DNA from: Monilinia fructicola
Taxonomy: Eukaryota > Ascomycota > Leotiomycetes > Helotiales > Sclerotiniaceae
Direction of reading: 5' to 3'
DNA length: 64,000 nucleotides
Assembly: GCA_008692225.1 (NCBI GenBank)
Contig: VICG01000002.1
Coordinates: 2,463,501-2,527,500 of the forward strand
Below are positions 47,787-59,836 of the stretch, piece by piece. The notes under the pieces are model-generated. The model was given only the letters and a program-made list of their open reading frames with translations. It was not told the origin of the DNA and did not search any database. The position numbers and the translations under genes are program-made. The stretch's first letter is position 1. Every line of letters begins with the position of its first letter.

Positions 47787-50700
47787 ATGGCGTTTTCAAT
47801 CGAAGTTCCTGGTGAGGCTGCCCCTCTCAATCCTCAGCAGGTATACCTAGCCTTGCAGTCGGCAGGATCCTCTCAACAGCTAGCTATACAAACTGGAACA
47901 CAACAGCTAGAAGCTTGGAAGACACAGAAAGGATATTATACTTTACTGCAGGTATTTTCTCCATGTGTGTTGGAATTTGCTCACCAGGCTAATCATTTTG
48001 TCTCAGGCAGTATATCTTGATAAGTCCCTACCCTCCGAAATAAGATATCTTGCGGTTATTCAATTGAAGAATGGCATCGATAAATACTGGCGAAAGACAG
48101 CTCCAAATGCTATTTCCTTGGAAGAAAAAGAGAACATTCGATCACATCTATTAGAGAGTGGCTTCGAGGAGACCGATCCACAACTTGCTCTACAAAATGC
48201 CTTGGTGATTTCGAAAGTAGTAGTCCGAGTGGATTATCCTATGGATTGGCCTGATGTTCTTACGAATTTAATTAGAATGCTCCGAACGGCAAATGGAACC
48301 AATCAACTTCATCTGCGAAGAGGAATGTTGATATTATTACAAGTGGTGAAAGAATTGGCGACCGCGCGATTGCGGAGATCGCAAACGAGCTTGCAATCCG
48401 TCACGCCAGAGATGGTATTCTTGCTGAGCGGTATTTTACACACAAAAGGTTTCACAATGGCTCGAGTTTTTCGCCGAAAAACCCTTCGGGTGATCAAGGA
48501 GGTGCTATAGATTCCATGGAAAATAGTCTCATTGCGATCAAGATTTTGAGAAGACTTCTCATTGTGGGCTATGAGTATCCAAATCATAATCAAGATGTCC
48601 AGCAAATCTGGCAACAATCGCAACAGCAATTTGGTCAACTTCTCACAATGGTAAATGAAGAACCGGCAGCTTTGGCGTCTCCTGCAAAAGAACTAGCTGA
48701 GAAACACCTGGTACAATTCGCAAAACTGCATGTGCAAATGTCAAACACACATCCTGCTGCATTCGCACTCTTACCTAATTCCATAGATTTGGTAAGAGCA
48801 TATTGGGGATTCGTCGCTAAATTTGGAGACTCTTACGGATCGGCAACTCAAGATTTCAGTGCTAAGGCGTTGAAGACGGATGATGGTTCAAAACAAGATA
48901 GACCGATCATGGAAAAACTATGTTTAAAGGGTCTCACACTTTTGCGAGCTTGTATGAAAATGGTTTTTAGCCCAACACAATCGTTCAAATACCGAACTCA
49001 CGAGGTCAAAGCAGAACAACAACAAGCCGTCGCATCCCTCAAGTCACAATTACTTACTGAACAACTAATAGCTGAGATGGCAAGTGTTATTGTTACGAAA
49101 TTCTTCGTCTTCCGTCAAGCTGATCTAGAGTCCTGGGAAGAAGACGAGGATGAATGGGAAATACGAGAAGAAGGTGGAGGTGATACTTGGGAATTCGAAG
49201 TCAGACCTTGTGCCGAAAAATTGTTCATGGACCTCGTCATCAACTTCAAAGATCTTTTGGTGGCACCGTTGCTACAATATTTTCAGTCTGTTACGGGCAG
49301 TAATGGAGACTCTGTAGTGGTCAAAGATGCGGTGTATACTGCCATGGGATTGTCTGCTGCCGTCATCCATCAAAGCTTTGATTTTGATACCTTCCTTACC
49401 TCGACTTTAGTTAATGATGTTCAGCAAACTGGTCAAGGCTGGAAGGTTCTTCGTCGACGAATTGCTATTCTTTCTCAGCCAATGGATTCCTGTCAGAATA
49501 TCACAAGCTAATAGGCCATTGGTTTATATAAAATCTTTCAACATCTACTCAAAGCAGAAGATGAAACAAATGATCACGTTGTGCGCATTACTGCAGCTCG
49601 TCAATTCAAGGCGATTGTTGATGATTTCGAATTTCAAGTTGACTCTTTCCTGCCATATGCACCGGATATTCTGGGTCGCAATATGGCCCTGATACAAGAG
49701 GTTGAAAACACAGAAACAAAATTGGTGATCTTGGAAACAATCAGAATGATTGCGGTTAGGTTGGAAACTCACATATCTCCATACGCAGATCAAATTGTTT
49801 CTATCTTGCCAGGTCTATGGGAAGCTTCTGGAGAAGAGCATTTGCTTAAACAGGCCATATTAACGATCATGTCTACTCTTGTAACATGCATGCAAGGGCA
49901 ATCTGAACGATACCACTCGCTTATTCTACCTCTAATTCAGCGTGCCGTGGAACCCGGCTCCGAAATGCAGGTCTACCTCATGGAAGAAGCTCTTGAATTG
50001 TGGTCACAAATTCTCGCCCAATCATCATCACCTGCATCTCCCGAAGTCCTAGCCCTTGTTGACTGTGCATTCCCTCTGCTCGAACTAGGTTCCGATAATC
50101 TCCGCGTCGTCCTTGGTATTGTAAACGAATATATTCTTTTAGCACCAGAAGTTATGCTTGGCGACGCCAATAGACTTCGAATACTCTCATACCTGACCAG
50201 CATTCTAGGGGTCACAAAACGCGACTTAGCGGGCCTAGTTACCACAACTGTCGAGGATTTGATTCGTGCTGCCGAAAAACTTGGCGGTTCAAATGGTGTA
50301 ACACAGATCACCAAAGATCTCCACGAATCTGGCTACACGGAAAAGATCTTCTCAGGACTTCTCGACGCATGGGAAGCTCATCAAACTACTGGTCCTGAGC
50401 GCAGGTATCCAAAATTGGATGATGTAGTTGAAACAGATTACTTTACCATTCTTGCCCGTATCGCGCTAGCGGATCCAGCCGTGTTCGCTAACCTCCTTGC
50501 CAGCATCGATAACGGCAATTTTGAAAATACTTGGAAATGGTTAAGCGAAGAATGGTTCCGCCATTTCGACAGCATGGCAAATATCAACCGTCAAAAACTC
50601 TCCTGTCTCGCCATAACTCGTCTTCTCGAATTGCCACCCCCGATGACTCCCATCATCCTCACAAAACTCCAAGATTTCTTCGCGATGTGGACGAGTGTCA

Positions 50701-50984
50701 TTAATGAGATGATGGCGGGTAGAGATGATATCGGTGGGGATAATTTGATTTGGACGGAACAGGCCCCGTACGAGGGAGAGACTCAAGAGGATAAGAGGCA
50801 GAGGGAGTGGAAGATGGTGGATCCGGTCCACCAAGTTAATGCGTGGGAGTTCGTAAAGGGGCGATTAGGGGGAGTAGTGGGGGTTTGTGGTGGAGAAGAG
50901 GCTTTTCAGAGGGAGTGGGCAGTTAATGTTGATAGGGATGTATTAGAGGGATGGGGAAAAATTGGGGGAGAAGAGGGACTTTGA
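47787..50984 (+). CDS. Importin-11/Kap120-type karyopherin, frame broken four times
   Basis: Exon 1 is 47787-47951 and exon 2 48007-50984. The N-terminus holds the importin-beta N-terminal domain (QTGTQQLEAWKTQKGYYTLL, PSEIRYLAVIQLKNGIDKYW, then RKTAPNAISLEEKENIRSHL), and the remainder is HEAT-repeat helices, including an acidic loop (LESWEEDEDEWEIREEGGGD). The LKNGIDKYWRKTA string is characteristic of importin-11. These receptors carry ribosomal and other cargoes through the nuclear pore in a Ran-dependent way. The frame breaks at 48434-48437 (TTTT), 48477-48481 (AAAAA), 49471-49473 (TTT) and near 49523-49530, where a TATATA has probably gained two bases. With the five extra bases removed the length is 1045 aa, as expected. 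The intron at 47952 is normal. Confidence 0.9.
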
Positions 50985-51871
50985 GTAGAAGGTGAAGCAT
51001 GAGGTGACGTCAGAGGCAGGAAACTAAAATTTCAGGATGGATGGATGGATGGATGGATACTGCAGGAGAGGTGAGATTTGGATTGATATGGTCCGAGAGT
51101 GATCCGACCAAAAAATTCACGCAAATGGCTAAACGTGATATCAGCGCACAATCAACCACAGCATCTACGACAAATCAAGCAGGAAAAAAAAACAGTACCA
51201 ACTATCTAGGTAGCTTCGTAACTAACTGTAGATATACACATATTAAAAATAAGATACCCTTGTGAAAACTCACCTCATACCCCAGACTTGAAATTCTGAA
51301 TCATCCCCCCCCCTTCATGAGCCGTCATCCCCATAACCTTATAATCCATTGTACACTTGTATTAACTCCTTATCCATCTCCAACCCTTCATTCTTTAACC
51401 CTCATCACACATCACACATCACACATCACACATACACTTCTTCCCTCACGACAAGACAAAGCAAGGCAAGAAAAGTATCGAAATAGACGGTAAGCATCTT
51501 TCATTCATTCATGCATTCATTAAGTAAACTCGGTGGTTGGGGTGTGTGGTATCAAGAACAAAACGTAGCAGCATAGCAGCGAGGGTATGTGAGGCAAAAA
51601 AAAAAAAAAAAAGCAAAAGAAAAGAAACAAAAAAGAAAAAAAAGTTTCAAGGTGACCAAAGGAAAAAGAACAAGTTCGAAAAGTGCAGTGAAACTCCCAA
51701 CGCCACGCTTAAAAGACCCGCATGACATGCATCTCACGCATTGAATCTTATCCTGTCCTGTCCTATCCTATCCTATCCTATCCAATCCGATGTGTCTCTG
51801 CATCCTCTGCGCTCGCGAGGCGTGGGATGGAAAGTTTTCCCATCACCGCAGGCCGGCAGTGATGCGTCCGG
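50985..51871. other. Intergenic stretch with simple repeats
   Basis: About 890 bases between convergent genes. It holds GGAT repeats (51033-51058), a CACACAT repeat (51403-51432), a 15-base poly-A tract followed by purine-rich DNA (from about 51597) and TCCTA repeats (51750-51785). No gene. Confidence 0.65.
51403..51432. repeat. (CATCACA)n-type short tandem repeat
   Basis: Four near-perfect copies of an ATCACAC unit. Confidence 0.9.
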
Positions 51872-54311
51872 TTAGTGGAAGGCGAGTCGAACGATGCTAA
51901 AGAGCATATTCTGTAGAACGTGCACCATGACCACTACGCCCGTGGGTAGGAGTTCGGGCCAACTACCGAGATCGCGCTTGCCTTCGCCCGTGACATCCAT
52001 TTTCCAGCCGAACCATAAGATGCGCCGGGTGATCCAGCCGGCGATGATTTCGCAGGCCCACGTGACGACCGAGGCGTAGAAGGTGAGACGGAAGTCGTAT
52101 TGGATGTTGGGGGAGGGGGAGGAGGGGAGGTGCACGGGGCTGTGGGGGATGCCGGGGAAGAGCTGGGCGATCGGGGCGAGGAGTGCGGTGATAGTTGATG
52201 GGGTTGGATTGGGTGGTGGGGGGATCGGGGTGTCGAAGGCAAAGTAGGGGTAGACGTCTTTGTTTGCGCCGTAGTGGAGTACGAGGATACTTCCTAGGAA
52301 GGTGAGCATCGAGACGTTTTCGCTCAAGCCGCGGAGGAAAATATTGCGTGTGCAGAATTTTTGGTATGCGGTGTAGGATTGACCATTGAGACCGAGGAGA
52401 GTGAGGAGAGAATGGAATGGAGCGGAAATGGTGAGTGGGGCGAGGAGGATTAGGAAGGAAGAGGACATGACTTGTAGGTAGATGAATTGTTGGGGTGAAC
52501 GAAGGCGAGCGTATAGGGCGCGGACGTAGGTTTGGTAGGTTAGAGCAAAGTAGCTATGATTTGTTAGTACTTTTTCTGCACGAGTACATGTGATAGGCGA
52601 TCTTACAGTTTGAAGATCCAACCAAGGGGGTAACTGCCCACTCTTTCTCCTTCGTTACCCCCCAAAATCCAACCACATAACCCATCTAACAAATGTACCG
52701 TCACAACCCAACTGTAAACATATACAAGAGTTTCAATTGTATTGTGTGGTAGTGTTCGCAAATAGATTTCGGCATAAGTTTCCCCCAACAGGTATGTCAA
52801 TATACCTATGAGTAACGCAGCACAGAACCACATAAATCTCACGAAACTTGCCGGAAGCCAACGTTTTCTCAACATAAGTTGAGCATCTCTTGATCGATAT
52901 ATATCATCCGATGCTAAAGCAACCTCGAGAGAAGCATTATGATTGAAAGCATTCGGGTTTCGGCTAACGTTTGGCCTGCGTGGTCGGTCTCTTGCATTTA
53001 TGGTATCGGTATCACCTGTCCACCATGAGGAAGTGAAAATTCGTTGGGTTTCAGAGAGAGGATTACGTAGGCCGAGATGCCGCTCATGATTGAGAAGGAT
53101 GGCAAATGCAACTAGCAAGGGCATTGCCATGGCGAAGAATGTCCAGCATATCCACGCGGTATTATGTGAAGTGATATATCGAAGTTCGGGTATACAATAA
53201 AAAGGTATTGGGGCTGCTATAGACATTGCAGCGATAACAGAAACTGTGAAAGGGAAACCGAGGCTTTTGGGCCACCTAATATGTGTTAGTCCTTGCAGCT
53301 TTCCAGACAGAGGTTCGGTTATACCAATTTAGCGAATAAATGTTGAAAACCTTTGTAATCCACATCAATGCTGTTATGTTGTAGAAACCATAGTATACGA
53401 ACAGAAAGAACCAAAAGTTGATCTCAACTCTAGCTTCTCCGTGACCTGGTATCTTGTGTCCAAAAGTATTCGGTGGTAAATCCTCCATGTCGTCATCATC
53501 GGGAAATTCGTATTGAGGGAAAGGCAACGCACACCATGTCACAGCCTAGCATTCTCAGTCATTAGTATAAATTCTCCAATATATTTATTCATCCGCAACT
53601 TCAATGTTGGCATTGTGAGACGTGATAGCTTCATCTCGCATAATTTTAATTTCCCTGATTGTTGCTTTGGTCCCAGTGAGTAAATGAATGCCAGGAAGAG
53701 ACTGTTGCTGACAACTTGATATTTGACAGTACCCTGAAGCCAGACAGACTATTTGGAAAGGAAATGTCACTTTATAAGAATAAGCCGTTCGAACGGAGCG
53801 ACCTATGGAGACTTGCCTCCATCAATAGAACCAATAAAACTGTAAAGACGCTCCGCTAGCCCTCCGGGGGCCACTGCCGTGGAGGCAGACTAATTTCTGA
53901 AAGGGGGAAAAACACATCACAGCATAATCATAATCACAGACATAAACTCACCAGAGCAGCCGGCAACACAACCAAAACTAAGCATCTGCACCACCACTTA
54001 TCCACAGCCTTGGCCACGGCACCTTGCCTAGGTTCCAGCCAAAGATCCTTCATGGTCCTTCCCCATCTCTTCCAGATCCCAAATTCCTCTTCGTCGCAGC
54101 CATCTACATCTCCCTCATCATCATCATCTCTGCCGCCAAAAGTCCCCCCCAATCCGTCGACGTCGAATCCTAGTAGACTTCTTCTTCTTCCTCCGCCGAG
54201 TCTGTGCGCATCGGGAACGGCGCGGAATCGGCCCAGGAGAGGGGAGTTTTCGTTGAAGCTGCCGAAGCCGCGTCGTTCACTACCTTGTTGGAAGGTGAAG
54301 AATGAAGGCAT
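51872..54311 (-). CDS. Conserved fungal multi-pass membrane protein, unknown function
   Basis: Four exons: 54311-53952, 53545-53325, 53275-52607 and 52553-51872, giving 643 aa with every junction in phase. A soluble, partly acidic N-terminus (SFNENSPLLGRF, GGRDDDDEGDVDGCDEEE) precedes about nine hydrophobic segments, such as WWCRCLVLVVLPAALVAVTW, INFWFFLFVYYGFYNITALM, NTAWICWTFFAMAMPLLVAF and SWVVTVHLLDGLCGWILGG. Conserved-looking loops are LRTLPHNTIETLVYVY, EGERVGSYPLGWIFKLYF and TYQTYVRALYARLRSPQQF. I recognise the pattern as a conserved filamentous-fungal protein but know no function. The first intron is 407 bp, many times longer than the others (about 50 nt), and carries a structured element. 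Confidence 0.8.
53785..53885. other. Cluster of strong hairpins within intron 1
   Basis: Inside the 407-bp first intron of the membrane-protein gene lie four self-complementary parts: a 12-bp perfect palindrome (CCGTTCGAACGG, 53785-53796); a 7-bp inverted repeat (CGGAGCG 53794-53800 with CGCTCCG 53849-53855); inside that loop, a hairpin with a 6-bp stem and 6-base loop (53805-53822); and a CCTCC...GGAGG hairpin with inner CCAC/GTGG (53861-53885). It is clearly more GC-rich than the intron around it. It may be a small mobile element or a structured RNA. Confidence 0.6.
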
Positions 54312-54429
54312 TTATTGCATGCTAATGTTTATGATGTATTGTAGTGTAGAGTAGTGTAGTGTGTTCTAGTGTATTGTATTGTGGAGTGGATCATATAAGA
54401 TATGAGGTATTTGTATTTATATTGGATGG

Positions 54430-54520
54430 TATCGTATTGTATCGTATTGTATTGTATTGTATTTTAATGTAATGTATTGTAATGTATTGTAATGTATTGT
54501 AATGTAATGTAATGTAATAT
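54430..54520. repeat. (TATTG)n/(TAATG)n pentanucleotide repeat
   Basis: About 18 imperfect pentamers about 120-210 bases upstream of the membrane-protein ATG. Confidence 0.9.
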
Positions 54521-55153
54521 ATATGAATGGAGTTGTATAGTACTCAATGTTAAACTTCGTATACGATTTGAGAAGAAGAAAACGAATCAACAAGCCAATA
54601 AACAAATGATCTAATAGAGATGCTTGATTAAGGAGAAGAAAAGAAAAAAGAGAAGAAGAAGAAAAAAGAAAAAAAGAAAGATGGGATGATAATAATAATA
54701 TATAATAAATCTATAAATCTATAAATCCCTGATTAGGTGAATTGTATGTATAATGGTATTCTTGGGAAATAGATCATAAATATCTCCTCCAGGTAAATCC
54801 AAGTAATAAAGAGAGAAATCGGAATTAAATAAATAATAAATATAACAATAATGATGATGATGATAATCATAACAACAACAACAATAATAATAAAAATAAT
54901 AATTTCCATTTAATTATTTGACAAGGCTGGCCGCCAGAGCCGGGATATATCATATATTATCATCGATTTGATCCTTTCGAGCTGCTAGTGCCAAAGCTTA
55001 ATATGTCGGAATTTCCTTATCGGTCGATTTTTTCTTTCCCTCATAAGTGGGAGATAACGGGTTGATTCCTGATTTAACACGCGGATAGTCAGTGGGTGGG
55101 TGGGCTGACGAACGATAAGAGGGAACCTTGATGCCCCTGCTCTGATATAAGTT

Positions 55154-55294
55154 TTGGGGAAGCGGAAAAGGGGAGAAGAGGTGAGGAGAGAAGGAGAGGA
55201 GGAGAGGAGGAGAGGAGGAGAGGAGAAGGGGAGAAGAGGAGAACAGAACTTAGAGAAGAGAAGAGGGAGAAGAGGGGCGGGGGGGTGGAGGGGT
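55154..55294. repeat. Purine-rich (GGAGA)n tract
   Basis: About 140 bases almost entirely of G and A on the plus strand, with tandem GAGGA units; a mirror-like polypurine tract that could form triplex DNA. Confidence 0.9.
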
Positions 55295-55395
55295 TGCTTT
55301 TTTTCTTCTACTTCGATGAGCTGTACAATTAATTAATTAATTAATCATTTCTTTGTTTGGAAAAGAGGGGTGAATGATGATGGATGATGCTTCTT

Positions 55396-55445
55396 ATGTT
55401 GTTGTTGTTGTTGTTGTTGTCGTTGATGATGCTGATGATGATGTT
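55396..55445. repeat. (TTG)n-(ATG)n trinucleotide repeat
   Basis: About nine TTG units followed by GATGAT repeats. Confidence 0.9.
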
Positions 55446-55904
55446 AATCTTCTTCATGTTATTGATGCTGTTATTGAGGATATTGATCATAATCGCGACG
55501 ATGATAGTGATGCTGATATCTTGGAATGGAAGGGGCAATCCAAGGTTTCTTCTATCATAGTCGGAATGTGCAAGGTGTGAATGTGCGAATGTGTGAATGT
55601 ACAATCATATAGATGTATAATGATCTGATCTGTCAAGTGGGAATATAATCCAGAATAATATGTGAAGATATATTCGATATCCTGTTATCGAGATGTGACG
55701 ATAATGTGTTTCTTTCATAACCATACTAAAATCCAAGACGGTATCATCCAAGACAACATTCGTCCATCCATCCAATGTAATGCAAGTGATATTGAGATAT
55801 TATTTGATCCAAATCATCAATCGTACTATCATCCTCTCCGCCGACCGACGAGCACATCAAAGTACCGTCCGGTCCGTACGTATATGCCAAAATGTCCTCC
55901 CATC

Positions 55905-56767
55905 TCATGATAAGACCTTCTTCACCTCAATGTCGAAGAAGTCTGTAATGCAACGCGGTCTATGTGCTGAATTCCCGACACCAACGCCAACGAAAACTTT
56001 CCAACAGCGGGAGCGTGACTGGAGATCTCTCATCTCGCCATTTAATCGCGTAATAATGTTACGAACGGGCGCGTTGAGTCGGTCACGTCCTTTCAAGAAA
56101 TCCAATTCCAAAATAAATAAAAAGCCCATGCACTTTCCTCCGAGTTGTTCGACGAGCTTGCCGGCAGCCTGGGCACTTCCTCCTATCGTCGTCGGTCAGG
56201 GCAAATACTCTACGAGGGAGAGGGAAAGGTCGTGCGAGGGGATTGGATGGGACGAGGAGGGTGTGGACTTACCAGTAGCAATGATATCATCTACAACCAG
56301 TACCGATTGCCAGGTTTGATGGCATCCTTTTGGATTTGGAAATAGTCCTGACCGTATTCCTTCTCAAAACTGGCTTCCTCGGTAGGACCAGGAAGCTTTC
56401 CTCTCTTTCGTACGGGAGCAAACCCCGCTCCCAATCTCAACGCAAGGGAAGGTCCGAAAAGAAATCCGCGAGCATCCAAGCCAACAATAACATCGGGCTT
56501 CTTTCCGTCGTTCACAAGCAGGACTTGCAATTCCAGGGCGCGGATTAGAGATTCGTGAAGGTCGTGGTTGGCGAAGAGAGGCAAGATATCAACGAAATCG
56601 ATGCCGGGGATGGGGAAGTCAGGGAAATTTCGTAAAGCTTTGCGCAACTTTAAGGTGACGCTGGTGAGTTCGGAGGAACTGGGGGTGGACTCGGGCTCTC
56701 GTCTCTGGGAGGCATGATCTGTGGTGAGTTGTTGATTTGACTCTGGGGTTTGTGGGGAAGTCGACAT
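55905..56767 (-). CDS. APRT: Adenine phosphoribosyltransferase, frame broken
   Basis: Exons 56767-56273 and 56182-55905 with a GTAAGT intron. The protein salvages adenine to AMP using PRPP. Conserved parts are LRNFPDFPIPGIDFVDI, the DVIVGLDARGFLFGPSLALR loop, FAPVRKRGKLPGPTEEASFE and the PRPP-binding VVDDIIATGGSAQAAGKLVE, which straddles the intron. Just before this motif, near 56308-56316, the frame slips: the KPGN frame runs to a premature TAG, while the next frame continues to the motif. One base appears to be missing, unlike the other breaks in the window, which are extra bases. The C-terminal tail after LNAPV departs from the usual short APRT ending and reads on for about 45 residues, so an unrecognised last intron or another break is possible. 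An acidic/Ser-rich N-terminal extension is present. Confidence 0.85.
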
Positions 56768-57609
56768 CGTGAAGAGAGAAGAGAGAAAAGCGAGATTTCA
56801 GGGCGAGAGATGGTTTCGGTGTATTATTATATTTATTGGTTGGTTGGTTCAGATAAAATTTTAATAGAAAAAAAAAATTAATAGGAGTGTGCGAGATGCG
56901 GCGGCCCTCGGGAGACTACTGGTTAGACGGATCTTGGAGGGGTATGGTTGGTGTGCGTGCAGGACAGGGGCCGTCTTGCAGGGACCAGGGCAGAAAGCAG
57001 CAAAATAAGGTATATATTCATGTAGGTGATTAGTTCGGTGAGAGTATCTGCAAATCCAATGCAATTTCAATGCAAATTCGGCAGAGATGCCTTGGTTACT
57101 TGGTTGTTGAGTGGTCTTCTGAATCGTACGTGCGTCTATTTTAAACGTTGTCTAGTACGGGCCGGGTATGGTATGGGTTGCATCAACTAGGTAGGCGACA
57201 GGTGTGCTGGATGAGAAAGAAGAGCAGACGAGAAAGAGGGGGTTGGTCAATAGAGAAAGAATGCTGATTTTAAAGGGTTGGTAGGTAAGAGGATGTCATG
57301 AGTCTCCCTACCTCTGTCTAAGTTTGAATACTGTATTCTGATGTAATGTAATGCATTCTATGCCGTATCTAGCATTGAGGATTCTCATAAGAGGGCTAGT
57401 TGGTTCGCTACTGTTATGGTTTAGATGATGATTTTGTGGTATTAGTTGGTTGTGTTGGCGTATCGTTCGGGTACACGGTGTGTATCTCTAGATATTTCTA
57501 CTCGGCAAGTACGTATGTATCTCTTTCAACTCTATGATTAGTTCTCTTGATAAACTTTCTGGACGCTGTAGCTGTTGTAGAGTACGAAAGCTGTCGTGTA
57601 TCTGATATG

Positions 57610-57775
57610 TTTCGTATGGTAATAGTAGTAGTATGAGTAGTAGTAGTATTAGCACGTATGGTGATGATAGTAGTAGTATTAGCAATAGTAGTATGAGTAA
57701 TAGCAGTATTAGCAGTAGTAGTATGAGTAGGAGTAGTATTAGCAGTAGTAGTATGAGGAGTAGTAGCAAGTACCT
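57610..57775. repeat. Compound (TAG)n/(AGTAGTATT)n repeat
   Basis: About 165 bases of imperfect AGTAGTAGTATTAGC-like units. The minus strand reads as LLLILLLLIL, an artefactual hydrophobic frame. Confidence 0.9.
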
Positions 57776-59811
57776 AGGTACTCCGTGTCGATAGTTCATA
57801 GATATTCATTCCTCCAAGAAGATTAATTCCGAAAAAGGTTAGTCAACAACAACTCGAAGACGGTTTTCTAGACCATCCATGGAGGGGTAATTTTCCCGAA
57901 TTAGTTGTGTATGTCTCAATGGTGGGGCAGGCGGAGGGTTAGAATCATGGCTCCGATTGGCATTCATTCACAGGTCGTTCTACTCCGTACAGAGTATACT
58001 TGTTACTCCATATACAGAGCACATACCATGATACCACCCGTTGCATCCATGTCATCCCTCTATGGTTCAATAGTTGCCATACCGTGTTTTGTTCTGTCGA
58101 GGCTGTTCGCTAGTCGTTTATTTATCATTCATTGCCAACGCATCCTCAGTCCATCTCATCTACATACAGAAAACTACCAGATACGTATAGCAAAGGAGGC
58201 CTTTGCTTCTTGACTGCTTGCATACACACCTACCGAGAAACTTACATACAGCACTGTATATATACATCCACGGATAGGAAAGACTCACGAACGGTGAACT
58301 CGCCTCCTGAAAACTTCCTTCCCCACGCTGCTTACGGCTCTGGTTACATTCGTATGCATCCCCATCGAGATCTGTTGGGATTTCATTTTATCCCCTCTTT
58401 CTTCCGGTAGATCAATATCACCTTGATTACTTGCCTGCTGTAGGTATTCGAAGCCATCACACACTATTAGCCATGTCAACAATAACAAACAGCAATGTTG
58501 TCTCTCCAAACCAACAATCATCCCATTTCTCTCATCACCTCGTTTCTCAGATTTATTGATCAGACCAGACCTATCTATCAATCACAAGTTGCCATCCCCT
58601 CTCAAGGTTTGTTATTATCAGACCTGGATTTATAATCTTGCGCCACCATCAGCTCTTACCGTTCCTCTAAAGGACTGTACTGTATCTCCCCAAAGTTTAT
58701 ATCGTAAATGATGATATGATTGATGAGAGGTAAGTGAGCGACCAGGGCCAATGAGACTGGATGAGGGGATACTACTGTATCACTCATGCCCAATCACAAT
58801 CTCGAAAGGACGAGATGGATACACTTTTCTTGGCGTGCAACCATTCCCTCAATATTGCCCCACGTTGTGGCTGAATGCAAACAAATGCCAAAGAGTCATC
58901 AGCATCTTCACATGTTTGCTGGACAAGGTCAATCAAGATTATACAGAGTATGGCCATAGAACTATACATCTTCAACACCCTTTGCCCAAACAACACGACG
59001 ACGGGCAAGGTTGCTACTGATAGGGTGGCATAGGCAACGCTCTTCATGTATTCATTCTTTCTTGTCATTTGTTTCGTGTTCTTGAGCCCCCGCATCAATC
59101 ACCGCTTACTCCGTACACAAGTAGACTACCAAGAAGCACAACAAGACTTTTCATGCCAACTACTCTTCAGACATGGCATCCACGTCAGGAAGAGACTGAC
59201 GACGTTACTATTATGCATGGGTTCCCACAACACCACATATCTTATCGATAAGCCTTGTGTGATACAAACCATGTTGCGCTTCGACATACTGTACACTGTA
59301 CAGTAGTTCTATTCATTCCTTGACCGCTCATATTACGCAGTGATAACGGGGTTCTGACGGGATTCTCAAGGACTCGATCAAGAGCGGTTAGAGGTTCAAC
59401 GGAAGAATACGAACGCAGGGCGCCTTGGATGAGAAGAGAGTATCATTATTATCCCAAATGGCAACGGCTGGTCTAGATTCACCAGGACCACATTTCGCTC
59501 GGGCTGAATCGGTCATTCTTCCTTGAAGACTAAATATCTCCACACGACTATTTTTGAACATGAAGCTTCCAAAACAATTTGCGTGCTGGTCAATGGCCGT
59601 TACTTATTACAGTATATCATCTTTTTGGTTCGGCAAGTCGTCATTCAATCGGAGCCTACGAATGTGGAGACTACCTAGGTACTCCTTAGAATATGCCATT
59701 GGCAGTGATTTAGGTCCAATTACGAAACGTGAGACGCGAATATCTACGACATGGAATGTTCGAATGCGGGCCTTGAAATATCCGGTTAAAACTAAAAACA
59801 TAGCACAACGC

Positions 59812-59836
59812 AACACAACACAACACAACACAACAC
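59812..59836. repeat. (CAACA)n pentanucleotide repeat
   Basis: Five ACAAC units. Confidence 0.9.

Larger units (their letters stand above)
54312..55904. other. Intergenic stretch dominated by simple repeats
   Basis: About 1.6 kb with TATTG/TAATG pentamers, a purine-rich tract, TTG/ATG trinucleotides and AT-rich DNA. Short frames here are by-products of the repeats. Confidence 0.65.

Noticed and set aside
51872..54311. Identification of the multi-pass membrane protein as Atg9
   Set aside because: Similar helix count, but none of the Atg9 core motifs are present and the loops differ.
7827..56767. Programmed ribosomal frameshifting as an explanation of the many frame changes
   Set aside because: The sites share no slippery heptamer or downstream structure, occur in unrelated genes and are nearly always one extra base at short runs.
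57488..57799. Minus-strand Leu/Ile-rich frame resembling a membrane protein
   Set aside because: Produced by the TAG trinucleotide repeat.
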